A stretch of DNA of 16,219 nt from Lysobacterales bacterium (GTDB lineage Bacteria; Pseudomonadota; Gammaproteobacteria; Xanthomonadales; SZUA-5). Below are positions 7,096 through 13,678 of the stretch, piece after piece (positions within the stretch are counted from its first letter, which is position 1; every line of letters begins with the position of its first letter). The stretch covers positions 1 through 16,219 of the forward strand of contig JANJUH010000295.1 in NCBI GenBank assembly GCA_024710675.1, written 5' to 3'. Both the position numbers and the translations under genes were made by a program. The notes under the pieces were generated by a model. That model had not been told where the DNA came from. It made no database searches and saw only the letters and a list, made by a program, of their open reading frames with translations.

Positions 7096-7228
7096 ACCCT
7101 CGAAAGTCCGGGGATCGCCGGCCCGAGAATTCGGGCGCCGGCCCCGATATTTCAGCGCGGGCCACCCGGGGTGGCAGGGAGGATCTTCCGCGCGGCGCCG
7201 AGCCTGATTGTGACGTGAGTTAACAGTC
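7096..7228. promoter_or_regulatory. Upstream region of the tape measure operon with two short palindromes
   Basis: This stretch should hold the promoter of the leftward operon starting at 7095. It contains a perfect odd palindrome at 7161-7175 (GCCACCCGGGGTGGC) and a GCCCGA-GAAT-TCGGGC inverted repeat at about 7122-7137. I found no convincing sigma-70 promoter on the minus strand, which would fit dependence on an activator such as the PrtN-like protein or a helper factor. No gene seen. Confidence 0.35.
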
Positions 7229-7571
7229 TGTCCCGGGCAATTCCGGAGCCCGGGACAGCCCGGGACGTCCTAAGCTATTGATCTGAAAGGCTGTCCCGGG
7301 TGTCCCGGGTGTCCCGGGCACTTTTCCGGGATTTGGAATGCATTGCGCATGTCGCGGGACCTTCGGGAGAGTCCCGGTATAGGGGTAGGGGTACCATGTT
7401 TTCCTGCGCGAGAATACAAACAAGCACTTAGCTCGGGACACCGGGACAACATGCGCAAGATTTCTAGATTCCGATTTTCTGCCCGGGACACCCGGGACGC
7501 CCGGGACAAGCCCAAGAATCAATGCCTTAAGCCGTCCCGGGCTGTCCCGGGCTGGCGATCTGCCCGGGACA
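7229..7571. other. Candidate replication origin: inverted array of TGTCCCGGG iterons
   Basis: The 9-mer TGTCCCGGG (or its complement) occurs at 7229 (+), 7249 (-), 7259 (-, last base G), 7292, 7301 and 7310 (+, tandem), then 7482, 7491 and 7500 (-, tandem), 7533 (+, first base C), 7543 (+) and 7563 (-). Every left start plus its mirror end equals 14800, so the array is an exact inverted repeat centred at 7400. The 90-bp arms are about 80% identical overall, with the iterons best conserved. Inside, TTGCGCATGT (7343-7352) is mirrored at 7449-7458. The less GC-rich stretches around 7410-7435 and 7450-7480 could be unwinding regions. P4-type satellites use repeats bound by their primase-helicase; which protein binds here is inferred. 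A partition site or a large operator is the alternative. Confidence 0.65.
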
Positions 7572-7713
7572 GACTGCAACGCACCGTCACGACTTTCCGG
7601 CCCAGTCACGGCCGTGACCAGAACCCCCCAGGCAAGAGCGTGTGACTGCACACCGGGTGCGGCCTCGCACACCCGTAGCCATAACCCCCAGGAAGGACCC
7701 GACGAGCCGGCGC
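7572..7713. other. Gene-free spacer between origin array and PrtN-like gene
   Basis: No credible gene. It holds a perfect 14-bp palindrome GTCACGGCCGTGAC at 7605-7618. On the minus strand a hairpin CGGGTGTG / CGCACCCG (7675-7654, 8 bp with one G-T pair) lies within the left copy of the repeat described at 7659-7701. These may be regulatory sites or RNA structure in the 3' end of the replication transcript. Confidence 0.4.
7659..7701 (-). repeat. Diverged 43-bp repeat, left copy
   Basis: The block begins GCGGCCTCGCACACCCG (7659-7675) and ends GGAAGGACCCG (7691-7701). It matches 8682-8725, with 16 of 17 bases identical at one end, 11 of 11 at the other and a variable middle. It lies 12 bases beyond the stop of the PrtN-like gene. 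The two copies bracket the Nu1-like/PrtN-like gene pair. Confidence 0.55.
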
Positions 7714-7950
7714 TCACCGATCGCGTGCACCTGGTCGTGACACCTGGCGCATGCCGTCCCACCAATCGGCCACGTCGCGGGTGTCGAACACGTCGGCAGT
7801 GCGGCGGGGAAGCTGGCCGGCAGCAGCCTTGTTCTGCAGCGTCTTGATCGTCACGCCCGGGAAGTAGGCCTGGCGGATCTGCTCCATGGTCATGGTCGGG
7901 CCGTAGCTGCCGAAGAGCATCCAGAACGTGCGCAGTTCACCGGCGGCCAT
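7714..7950 (-). CDS. PrtN-like HTH transcription activator, 78 aa
   Basis: The layout resembles pyocin activator PrtN. There is an N-terminal helix (7-15, LRTFWMLFG), then TMEQIRQAYFPGVTIKTLQNK (21-41) with the YF..(L/V)T....LL..K pattern, a short basic turn (GQLPRR), and a C-terminal DVADWWDGMR (59-68). In PrtN the C-terminal part reads DLADYIDAR. PrtN switches on pyocin genes in Pseudomonas aeruginosa after DNA damage. Here a role as activator of the tape measure operon or of helper genes is inferred. The ATG at 7950 overlaps the preceding stop by one base (TGATG), so it is translationally coupled to the Nu1-like gene. A longer upstream frame is an artefact of that overlap. Match is from memory of the family; moderate certainty. 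Confidence 0.6.
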   Translation of the reverse strand: MAAGELRTFWMLFGSYGPTMTMEQIRQAYFPGVTIKTLQNKAAAGQLPRRTADVFDTRDVADWWDGMRQVSRPGARDR

Positions 7951-8633
7951 CACGGCGCCTCGTCGGTCAGAAGGGTGGCCGCGGTGCCGCCATGCACCTT
8001 GGCGGTGATCTCTGACCAGGACGAAGCCCATGTCCATTCCTCGGGGTCGTCGAACTCGGCGATAGTCGCCTCGTCATGCCGGTAGATATGGCGCGACACC
8101 AGCTTGTCTAGGCGCCGGTCGAAATCTGCTGGAGACACCAGACCGCGAAGCTCGGTGAACTCGGCAGCGATCGCGCCGGTCAGCCGCGGTAGCCGCTGCG
8201 CCAGTTCGTCCCAATCGATGCAGCCGGAGCGCCGGAAGGCGCGCTCCCGGGCGAGCTGGTCCTTCGCGTCAGCGAGCTGGCCGCGCAGGGCTTCGATGCG
8301 CGCGAGCAGCCCCGACGTCGACGGCTGCACCTTCGTGGCGGCCTGCTCTGACAGCAGGGCCTTGATGCGCTCGAACGTGCCGGGCTTGCCGATGCCGCGT
8401 CCGCCGCGGCTCGGATCGGCGGTGTGCAGCCAACGGGCCAGCGACTGCGCCACAAGCACCTGGTCGTCGTCGTCCAGCTCGAGCCGGCCAGCCTGCGCCC
8501 AGCGCGTGACCAGCGCGGCGTCGACTTCCAGTAGCCGGGCGAACTCTGCCCGCGTCATCTTCGCCGGCAGCGCACCGGGCGCCCGGGACAACTCGCCTTC
8601 CGGCCCCTTGGAAACCTTCGTCTTGATGTCCAT
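7950..8633 (-). CDS. HTH protein resembling phage terminase small subunit (Nu1-type), 227 aa
   Basis: Residues 26-50 (MTRAEFARLLEVDAALVTRWAQAGR) form a winged or simple helix-turn-helix, followed by SLARWLHTADPSRGGRG (64-80). This arrangement is seen in Nu1-like packaging proteins and related HTH proteins. Residues 107-131 are a likely coiled coil for oligomerisation, and the acidic, tryptophan-containing C-terminus (185-206) could be a partner-binding end. If it is a small terminase, it would redirect a helper's packaging motor to this element's DNA, a known satellite strategy. If not, it may be a replication or repressor protein binding the adjacent iterons. The ATG at 8633 has GGGG about nine bases upstream. 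No large terminase is encoded. Confidence 0.5.
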   Translation of the reverse strand: MDIKTKVSKGPEGELSRAPGALPAKMTRAEFARLLEVDAALVTRWAQAGRLELDDDDQVLVAQSLARWLHTADPSRGGRGIGKPGTFERIKALLSEQAATKVQPSTSGLLARIEALRGQLADAKDQLARERAFRRSGCIDWDELAQRLPRLTGAIAAEFTELRGLVSPADFDRRLDKLVSRHIYRHDEATIAEFDDPEEWTWASSWSEITAKVHGGTAATLLTDEAP

Positions 8634-8668
8634 CTGTCCACCCCTTGACCAATAAAATCAGCGACTTA

Positions 8669-9415
8669 CTACCCAAATGATGCGGCCTTGCACACCCGCA
8701 CCCCATCCGACTCCGGAAGGACCCGCGCCCCCGGCTCGTCCCGGGTGCTTTGGTCAACGCTCGCCGGGTTCACCGAGTTGCGCGCGAAGGAACTCTCTGC
8801 CGCCGCCGCGGCACCGGGCGCGATCCGTCCGCGTAGGGCATTGCTCAGCAATCGCCCCATGTCGTCAGCGTTCAGCGGCGGGGCGCCCGTGCCCGGCCAG
8901 TACCGCGGCGCCTCGCGATCGATCGCAGCGGCAAGCCGGGAGGCAACCACTCGCCCCGAGCTGTCGGCGCGCACCGCGCCATCGTCAGCAGCAAGGACAG
9001 CGAGCGCAGCGGCGAGCACCTGCTCACGGTGCGAGGGCTGGCCGATGGCTTGCCACTCGTCTGCATCGGCTGGCCTGGCTGGTGTCGACAGGAAGCCACG
9101 CGCCAGCTTCAAGGCGGCCTCCATCCTCGACACATCGGCGCACGCTGCAGCCCATGCGCGGCGGCGCCTGACTGCCTCGGCATCTGTGCGGGCCTGCTCC
9201 ATCTGCAGCGCCTCCGCTTCGATCCAGGTCGGCAGCATTGCGGCCACGCAAAGGGCGCCGGGCTCGTCAAGCGTGGACACGCCACGCGAGTAGACGCGCC
9301 ACCCGTCGCTGCGCCAGCTCAGGCGATCACTCGCGTGATGGACGATGCGCAGCGCGTTGCCCAAGTCGCTCTCGGGCGGCGCGTGCATGCCGGCGATGGT
9401 CCAGGGCTCGGTCAT
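8669..9415 (-). CDS. Replication accessory protein, possibly a stand-alone D5_N-like domain, 248 aa
   Basis: The ATG overlaps the primase-helicase stop by four bases (ATGA), so it is coupled to replication. Residues 18-50 (GNALRIVHHASDRLSWRSDGWRVY and after) follow the pattern of the region before the helicase in D5/P4-type primases (GNAxR, then DRLRY, GW, W). Residues 96-122 (SRMEAALKLAR, ADADEWQ) continue in the same manner. Residues 154-197 (VVASRLAAAI, RYWPGTGAPPLNADDMGRLL) resemble the winged C-terminal part of DUF3631-type replication proteins. The protein lacks Walker motifs. I read it as a split-off accessory domain, with modest certainty. Its last 15 codons lie in the right copy of the 43-bp repeat. 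It may end in a non-conserved tail. Confidence 0.55.
   Translation of the reverse strand: MTEPWTIAGMHAPPESDLGNALRIVHHASDRLSWRSDGWRVYSRGVSTLDEPGALCVAAMLPTWIEAEALQMEQARTDAEAVRRRRAWAAACADVSRMEAALKLARGFLSTPARPADADEWQAIGQPSHREQVLAAALAVLAADDGAVRADSSGRVVASRLAAAIDREAPRYWPGTGAPPLNADDMGRLLSNALRGRIAPGAAAAAESSFARNSVNPASVDQSTRDEPGARVLPESDGVRVCKAASFG
8682..8725 (-). repeat. Diverged 43-bp repeat, right copy
   Basis: Begins GCGGCCTTGCACACCCG (8682-8698) and ends GGAAGGACCCG (8715-8725); partner of 7659-7701. It lies in the 3' end of the 248-aa gene and encodes part of its C-terminus (RVLPESDGVRVCKAA). Confidence 0.55.
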
Positions 9416-12246
9416 GTGGCAGCGTCGAAAATCTTCGGCGTGATGCGATACACGCGGGCGTGCGTCCCATCCGGCAGCCGCTCACGTCGCGACAGGCAGT
9501 TCGCAGATTCGGGAAGCAGTGCACCGATCCGGGCCAGCTCCTTGGCCACCGCGCGGTGGTCCAGGCCTTTGCAGATTTCGCGCTGGAACACCTCGCCGAA
9601 GACGAAGTAGCTCGAACCCTCAGCGGGCACATGCTTGCGGAACCCGGCCCGTAACAGGGTCTTGGGCGCGCGATCGTCGGTCATGGCGTTGCGGTCCCAA
9701 TCACTGAAGCGACCGTCACCATGGGCAGCGAGGAAGTGCCGCACCTGCTCCACCATCGCCACCGGCTCGGCGGCGCCCCGGTGGCCACGGCGTTCCAGCC
9801 ATGCGGCGAAGCACCGCTCGGCGGCCTCGATCGCTTCGCCCTGCGGCCACCCGGTGACACCGGCCAGCGTGCCCAGCTCGCCACCGGCGCCGATCAACGC
9901 GAACCGACCCGCGACACGCTTCACCTGGCCGGCTGCATCGGCGGCCATGCGTTCGACGAAGGCGCGCTGCACCTCGGCAACCAGTCGGCGCGCCTTGTCC
10001 ATGTGGCCGGTCAGGAACTCGAGGTAGGCGGGCAGGGCCGTGCCGTAGCAGGCTTCCGATGCCGTGCGCAGTGCGTTCGCGAACTGCTCGGCGCTCATGC
10101 CGGCCGGCAGCCGCTCGAACATCTGGTGTCCGCTGCCGGTGTCGGCCGGAACGTCGACCAAGCGCACCCCCTGGCCGGGCGCGAGCGTCTGACCACTCTC
10201 CGCCACGATGTCTGCGAGGGTTTTCTCACCTGTGACCACAAAGATCGTGCGCCACGTCGTGGCCTCGCGCAGCAACCCGTCAGCTCGCTGGCGGGACTTC
10301 GGCTGCCCATTGGCCAAGACATAGGCCATGACGCCGGCCTCCTTCGGGTCCAGCGCGCCCAACTCGTCCAGTAGCAGCGCCATGTCACTGTGAGCCGCGG
10401 CCAGTCCTTCCAGCGCATTCGCGGTGGAGCGCGCCTGGCGCACATAGGCGCTCGGCGGCCCGTAAAGCGAGCCGATACAGTTCAGAACCGTAGTCTTCCC
10501 GGCTGTTGATGTACCGACGAAGCCCACCCCGCCACCCTCGGCGCCGACGAGCCCGAGCACCGGCGCGGCGAATCCAGCCGAGAGCCCGAACACCAGCCGG
10601 CTATTGCCGATCGCAGGCATGGCGATGCGCTCGCGCCAGTCCGCCAGCGTGCCGAGCTGGCCGAGCCGGGCACCGTTCGATGCCGAGCCGGTCAGGACCA
10701 CGCGCTCGGGCGCCTGGCCGATCACGCGATCGGGCAACACGAACACCGAGCCGAACCAGCCCGTTCGCGCCACCGAGCGCGCGAACTCGTCGGGCGTGGT
10801 CTCGGCGAGGTAGTCGAGTAGGGCGGCGCGGCGGTTGCGGTCGGTCGACAACTCCACGCCTGCATCGAGAAGCAGCTCGCGCAGGTCGGCACCATCGCGG
10901 CCGAAGAGCCGGGCCGGAATCGTCAGCTCGCGCCATTGGCCTTCAGGGTTGCGCAGTTCCAGCAACAAGCCCCACTCCGAAGCCGACAGGTCCCGCGTGC
11001 GTGCAAGCACGCGGATGGGCGATGCGATGAACTCCGGCGCGCCTTCCGACTCCACGCCCGTGTGCCGATCGACCACGGCCGGGATGCGATAGACGCCCGG
11101 CTTGTCGCCGTGCTCGATCAACTCGAACCGCGCCCCGCGGCCCTGCGCGCGGCCCTGCCCACGCCCGCGGCCCTTGGCCTTCGGGTGTACCTGCTCCCAG
11201 CTCTCGCCGCGATCCAGCATCGCGGCGATGGCATCGGCGGCGATGCCTTCCTCGGAAGCGTCGGCGATGTCCCAGCCCTTCGGCAGCGGCGAGCCGCGCA
11301 GGGCCTCGAGGGCTTGCACCTTCAGGATGCGCACGCGCGATGCACCGGCCTCGATCGCCAGCTTCGCCACCGTCTGCGCGAAGGTGGCGCCGGGCTCGTC
11401 TGCGTCAGGCCAAACCGCTGCATCACGCCCGCGCAGCGGGGACCAATCGCTCTGTCCGGCGCTGGCCGCGCCACCGGCGGCGCTGGTGGACACCCAGGAC
11501 GTCAGCAATCGAGTGGCCGCATCGGCCTTCTTCTCGCCCTCCAGGATAAGGACAGGCGCACCGGCCCGTTCCTTGATCTCGGGCAGCAGGTACAGCGAGC
11601 GCGGCGCCGGCGGCCCCTTGCGGCCCCACTTCAGCGAGCCATCGGGCTGGCGCCACAGCGTCAGCCACGAAAACTGCTTGCGGCCCTCGGGTGGGTCGTA
11701 GCGCTCGGTCACGAAGGACTGCCGGCCCTCGGCATCCTTGAACACCCAGGCGCCGGTCGCGCGACCGTACTTCGGATGGCCACGCGGTGCACGCGGTGCG
11801 TCGTCAGGGATGGGGGATACCCAGGTCTCGGTCGGGGCGTCAGTCAGTTGTCCACTAGTGGACAACTGACCATCGTGGGCGGCGGGTTCGACGTTCTGGC
11901 CCTTGCCCCTCCTCCCCGGCCGCGGCGCCAGCTCGGCAGGCAAGCCAAGGAACCGCGCCAGCTCGCGCGCAGCGGTCGGGCGGTCGACGCCGAGTACGAA
12001 GGCGAGGATCGAGATAGCGCCCTTGCCCTTGTGCTCGCTGGCGGCGAAGTCGCCCCAGACGTGCTTCACGGTGTGATAGTCGAAGTTCCCGACGTGCGAA
12101 TCATCGCGGCGCGGGTTCCTGACTTCGTATCGCGGCCCCGACATCTTCCCGCCCGGCAGGTAGCGCTCGAGCACCCGCATGATGGCCGCGCGGCCCGCGG
12201 CCTCGATCCGATCAAAGTCGATTCGGACCTTCGGTTCGTCGCTCAC
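9412..12246 (-). CDS. TOPRIM/DUF927-type replicative primase-helicase, 944 aa
   Basis: This enzyme primes and unwinds the element's DNA. Residues 1-105 resemble the N-terminal region of plasmid and phage primases (YEVRNPRRDD, WGDFAASEHKGKGAISILAFVLG) but lack the CHC2 zinc cysteines. A TOPRIM-like fold follows, with the acid ILEGEKKAD (234-242), the pair VWPDADEPG (278-286) and GWDIAD (324-329). A basic linker of GR repeats (357-372) joins a DUF927 ATPase: RTGWFG (494-499), Walker A GTSTAGKTT (578-586), Walker B MALLLDELG (622-630). The C-terminus (about 830-940) is winged-helix-like. The start GTG at 12246 overlaps the upstream stop (GTGA) with AGG upstream; a GTG three bases earlier is possible. 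The long N-terminal frame extension to 12585 overlaps the zinc-ribbon gene and is rejected. It probably acts at the iteron array 7229-7571. Confidence 0.85.
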   Translation of the reverse strand: MSDEPKVRIDFDRIEAAGRAAIMRVLERYLPGGKMSGPRYEVRNPRRDDSHVGNFDYHTVKHVWGDFAASEHKGKGAISILAFVLGVDRPTAARELARFLGLPAELAPRPGRRGKGQNVEPAAHDGQLSTSGQLTDAPTETWVSPIPDDAPRAPRGHPKYGRATGAWVFKDAEGRQSFVTERYDPPEGRKQFSWLTLWRQPDGSLKWGRKGPPAPRSLYLLPEIKERAGAPVLILEGEKKADAATRLLTSWVSTSAAGGAASAGQSDWSPLRGRDAAVWPDADEPGATFAQTVAKLAIEAGASRVRILKVQALEALRGSPLPKGWDIADASEEGIAADAIAAMLDRGESWEQVHPKAKGRGRGQGRAQGRGARFELIEHGDKPGVYRIPAVVDRHTGVESEGAPEFIASPIRVLARTRDLSASEWGLLLELRNPEGQWRELTIPARLFGRDGADLRELLLDAGVELSTDRNRRAALLDYLAETTPDEFARSVARTGWFGSVFVLPDRVIGQAPERVVLTGSASNGARLGQLGTLADWRERIAMPAIGNSRLVFGLSAGFAAPVLGLVGAEGGGVGFVGTSTAGKTTVLNCIGSLYGPPSAYVRQARSTANALEGLAAAHSDMALLLDELGALDPKEAGVMAYVLANGQPKSRQRADGLLREATTWRTIFVVTGEKTLADIVAESGQTLAPGQGVRLVDVPADTGSGHQMFERLPAGMSAEQFANALRTASEACYGTALPAYLEFLTGHMDKARRLVAEVQRAFVERMAADAAGQVKRVAGRFALIGAGGELGTLAGVTGWPQGEAIEAAERCFAAWLERRGHRGAAEPVAMVEQVRHFLAAHGDGRFSDWDRNAMTDDRAPKTLLRAGFRKHVPAEGSSYFVFGEVFQREICKGLDHRAVAKELARIGALLPESANCLSRRERLPDGTHARVYRITPKIFDAAT
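11843..11870. repeat. 28-bp perfect palindrome inside the primase gene
   Basis: Every base from 11843 to 11870 pairs with its mirror; the core is TTGTCCACTAGTGGACAA (11848-11865). It lies in codons 125-134 of the primase, in the poorly conserved stretch between the N-terminal and TOPRIM parts, giving the symmetrical peptide GQLSTSGQL. Each half, TTGTCCACT, differs by one base from the DnaA-box variant TTGTCCACA. It could be a DnaA or repressor site, or a single-strand initiation hairpin. Confidence 0.8.
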
Positions 12247-12773
12247 CACGGCCTGCCTTTCGGCTTGCGCCGCTTCGGCTTGGTGGTCTTCGTCTGCTTC
12301 GGCGCCGGCTTGGGCTTGGTGCGCGCCCGCAGCAGCGCGTCGACCAGCGGGCCGTTCGCGGTCAGCACATGGCCTGACGTCAACTTGCGCGAACACATGC
12401 CGCAGGTAGCGGTGGCCTTTGCCGATCCGATGGCTTTCTCGACACCACAGCCATGGCAACGGGCGGCCAAGTCGCCGGACCAGCCGCGGCCCTCGCTGTC
12501 GATGATGTTCTCGATCCGCCGGACCATCCGGGCCGCTGCCCGGATCTGCGCGGCGGCCCACGACGGTGGCGTGATGGTGCCCCACAGCGCGAAGCGAATG
12601 TCGCTAGGCCGCACACAAGCGACGGCCGCGGCGGCGGTCTTCGTGCCGAAGCGCGAGACCAGGAACTCGGCATCGCGGCGAGCCCAGGCGCCCGGCCAAA
12701 CCGTGCGCACCCCGCGCCCGATTTCGTAGGCGAGGGCAATCGGAGACCTCGGGGACTTGCGCGGCGCGGTCAT
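12243..12773 (-). CDS. Zinc-ribbon protein, 176 aa
   Basis: Four cysteines in two CxxC pairs (C106/C109 in RCHGCG and C124/C127 in TCGMCS), spaced 14 residues apart, form a typical zinc ribbon for nucleic acid binding. The N-terminal half (10-95) is helical with tryptophans (WPGAW, FALWG). The C-terminus (152-174) is a lysine/proline/arginine-rich basic tail. Its TGA overlaps the primase GTG (GTGA), so both are made together. The primase lacks its own zinc finger, so this protein may supply that function in trans; that is inference. The start ATG at 12773 is chosen over a GTG at 12872, which would run through the terminator hairpin; AGG lies about ten bases upstream. No named family recognised. 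Confidence 0.7.
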   Translation of the reverse strand: MTAPRKSPRSPIALAYEIGRGVRTVWPGAWARRDAEFLVSRFGTKTAAAAVACVRPSDIRFALWGTITPPSWAAAQIRAAARMVRRIENIIDSEGRGWSGDLAARCHGCGVEKAIGSAKATATCGMCSRKLTSGHVLTANGPLVDALLRARTKPKPAPKQTKTTKPKRRKPKGRPW

Positions 12774-12853
12774 GCTGCACCGCCTGGCGCACGGTGGCGC
12801 CGGTGCTTGATGTGATGTACGCTTTGCATGCTGTTGTTCCTTGATCGGTAGTG
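12774..12853. other. Short spacer upstream of the zinc-ribbon gene
   Basis: A non-coding gap between the replication genes and the protease gene. It should contain the promoter or leader for the zinc-ribbon/primase operon. The less GC-rich part (12805-12850) includes GATGTGATGTACGCTTTGCAT. I see no promoter with correct spacing on either strand. A rightward small RNA ending at the 12889 terminator would have to start around here. Confidence 0.3.
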
Positions 12854-12889
12854 CGAAACCCGCGGCGGTCACCGCGGGTTTCGTTTTTT
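12854..12889 (+). terminator. Strong intrinsic terminator pointing rightward
   Basis: The 12-bp perfect stem CGAAACCCGCGG / CCGCGGGTTTCG closes a six-base loop (12866-12871) and is followed by six T residues (12884-12889) on the plus strand. On the minus strand the stem is followed by GCACTACC, so it lacks a U-tract in the direction of the surrounding genes. The last T is also the first base of the protease stop codon complement. No plus-strand gene precedes it. Confidence 0.7.
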
Positions 12890-13677
12890 CAGGGGTCAGG
12901 GTTGGCGCGCAGGTCCCGCTCAGCGGACCACAGCGCGGCCATGGGCGGGTTCGGGATTACCTCGTCGACCAGCCCCAGCTCGAGCGCCTCGGCGGCGCTC
13001 AGGTAGCGCTCGCTCAGCTCCAGTTCGCGGACCAATCGATAGGGCACGCGGCGGCGGCGGGCGATCCATGCGGAGTCCTTGCGATCAAGACGAGCAATGT
13101 CCTTGGCAAGGAGGCGGAACCAGCGAGCATTGCCATGCGTTTGCAGGCTGGCGGAATGCCACATCCAGACACCCCGCTCAGCCATGCGCACGCGCCGGCA
13201 GGCAGTGGCCACCAGCACGGCGGCGCTCAGGCATCCGCCGAGGATGTCGCAGTCCACCGGGTCCGGGTGAGCCTCGATCATCCGGGCCATTTCCCGGGCA
13301 CTCACGGCGATTCCGCCGGGCGAGTCCACGGTGATCAGCACCGGTTGCCCAGGCCTCGCCTTGCCCAGCGTGATGGACAGCATGTCAGGCGAGAAGCGCC
13401 CAGGTGTGTTGTCGCCGGGCGGCGGGATCGTGCCGCGGCCGTGAAACAGGTTTCGCGTACCTGTAGCATCGATCACGCGCCCGTCGCAGTGCCGGGCAGC
13501 CAGCTCGCGCTCCGCTTCGTCTCTGGCATAGGCCTCGGGATCGCGGATGAACGCGCGGGCGTCATAGCCGGTCAGCTCGGGCATGACGCTGCGAAGCACA
13601 TCGGCGGTGTACAGGTGCCCGACGTGCGGCTGCATGCGCTCGGCGCGATAGGCGCACCAGTCGTTTTGCTCGGTCAT
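12889..13677 (-). CDS. ClpP/SppA-like serine protease, possibly phage head-maturation type, 262 aa
   Basis: Peptidases of the ClpP (S14) clan use a Ser-His pair in a crotonase-like fold. Visible here are VDSPGG (117-122, oxyanion strand), the nucleophile motif GCLSAA with Ser151, and MWHSA with His174. A helix then leads into YLSAAEALELGLVDEVI (225-241), which matches the C-terminal ClpP pattern. The usual third residue (Asp) before that block is not obvious. Residues 1-75 are an extra N-terminal part not found in ClpP. Phage prohead proteases often have this fold, but there is no capsid gene here. It begins one base after the AlpA-like stop, so it is in that operon. It might process helper capsid or scaffold, or cleave a repressor; both are guesses. 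Confidence 0.75.
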   Translation of the reverse strand: MTEQNDWCAYRAERMQPHVGHLYTADVLRSVMPELTGYDARAFIRDPEAYARDEAERELAARHCDGRVIDATGTRNLFHGRGTIPPPGDNTPGRFSPDMLSITLGKARPGQPVLITVDSPGGIAVSAREMARMIEAHPDPVDCDILGGCLSAAVLVATACRRVRMAERGVWMWHSASLQTHGNARWFRLLAKDIARLDRKDSAWIARRRRVPYRLVRELELSERYLSAAEALELGLVDEVIPNPPMAALWSAERDLRANPDP

Positions 13678-13678
13678 G

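Noticed and set aside
7229..7571. CRISPR array
   Set aside because: Repeats are 9 bp, in both orientations, with some directly abutting; there are no regular spacers and no cas genes.
7220..7765. Open reading frame of 181 codons on the minus strand across the iteron array
   Set aside because: It is composed largely of translated TGTCCCGGG repeats, overlaps the PrtN-like gene end, lacks a ribosome binding site and has no recognisable domain; the symmetry explains the sequence better as DNA sites.
12247..12585. N-terminal extension of the primase frame to an upstream start
   Set aside because: The extension overlaps nearly two thirds of the zinc-ribbon gene in another frame and is low-complexity; the GTGA-coupled GTG at 12246 fits a normal primase N-terminus.
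10936..12729. 597-codon plus-strand frame opposite the primase gene
   Set aside because: It is an antisense shadow typical of GC-rich coding DNA; the minus-strand primase has clear TOPRIM and Walker motifs, while this frame shows none.
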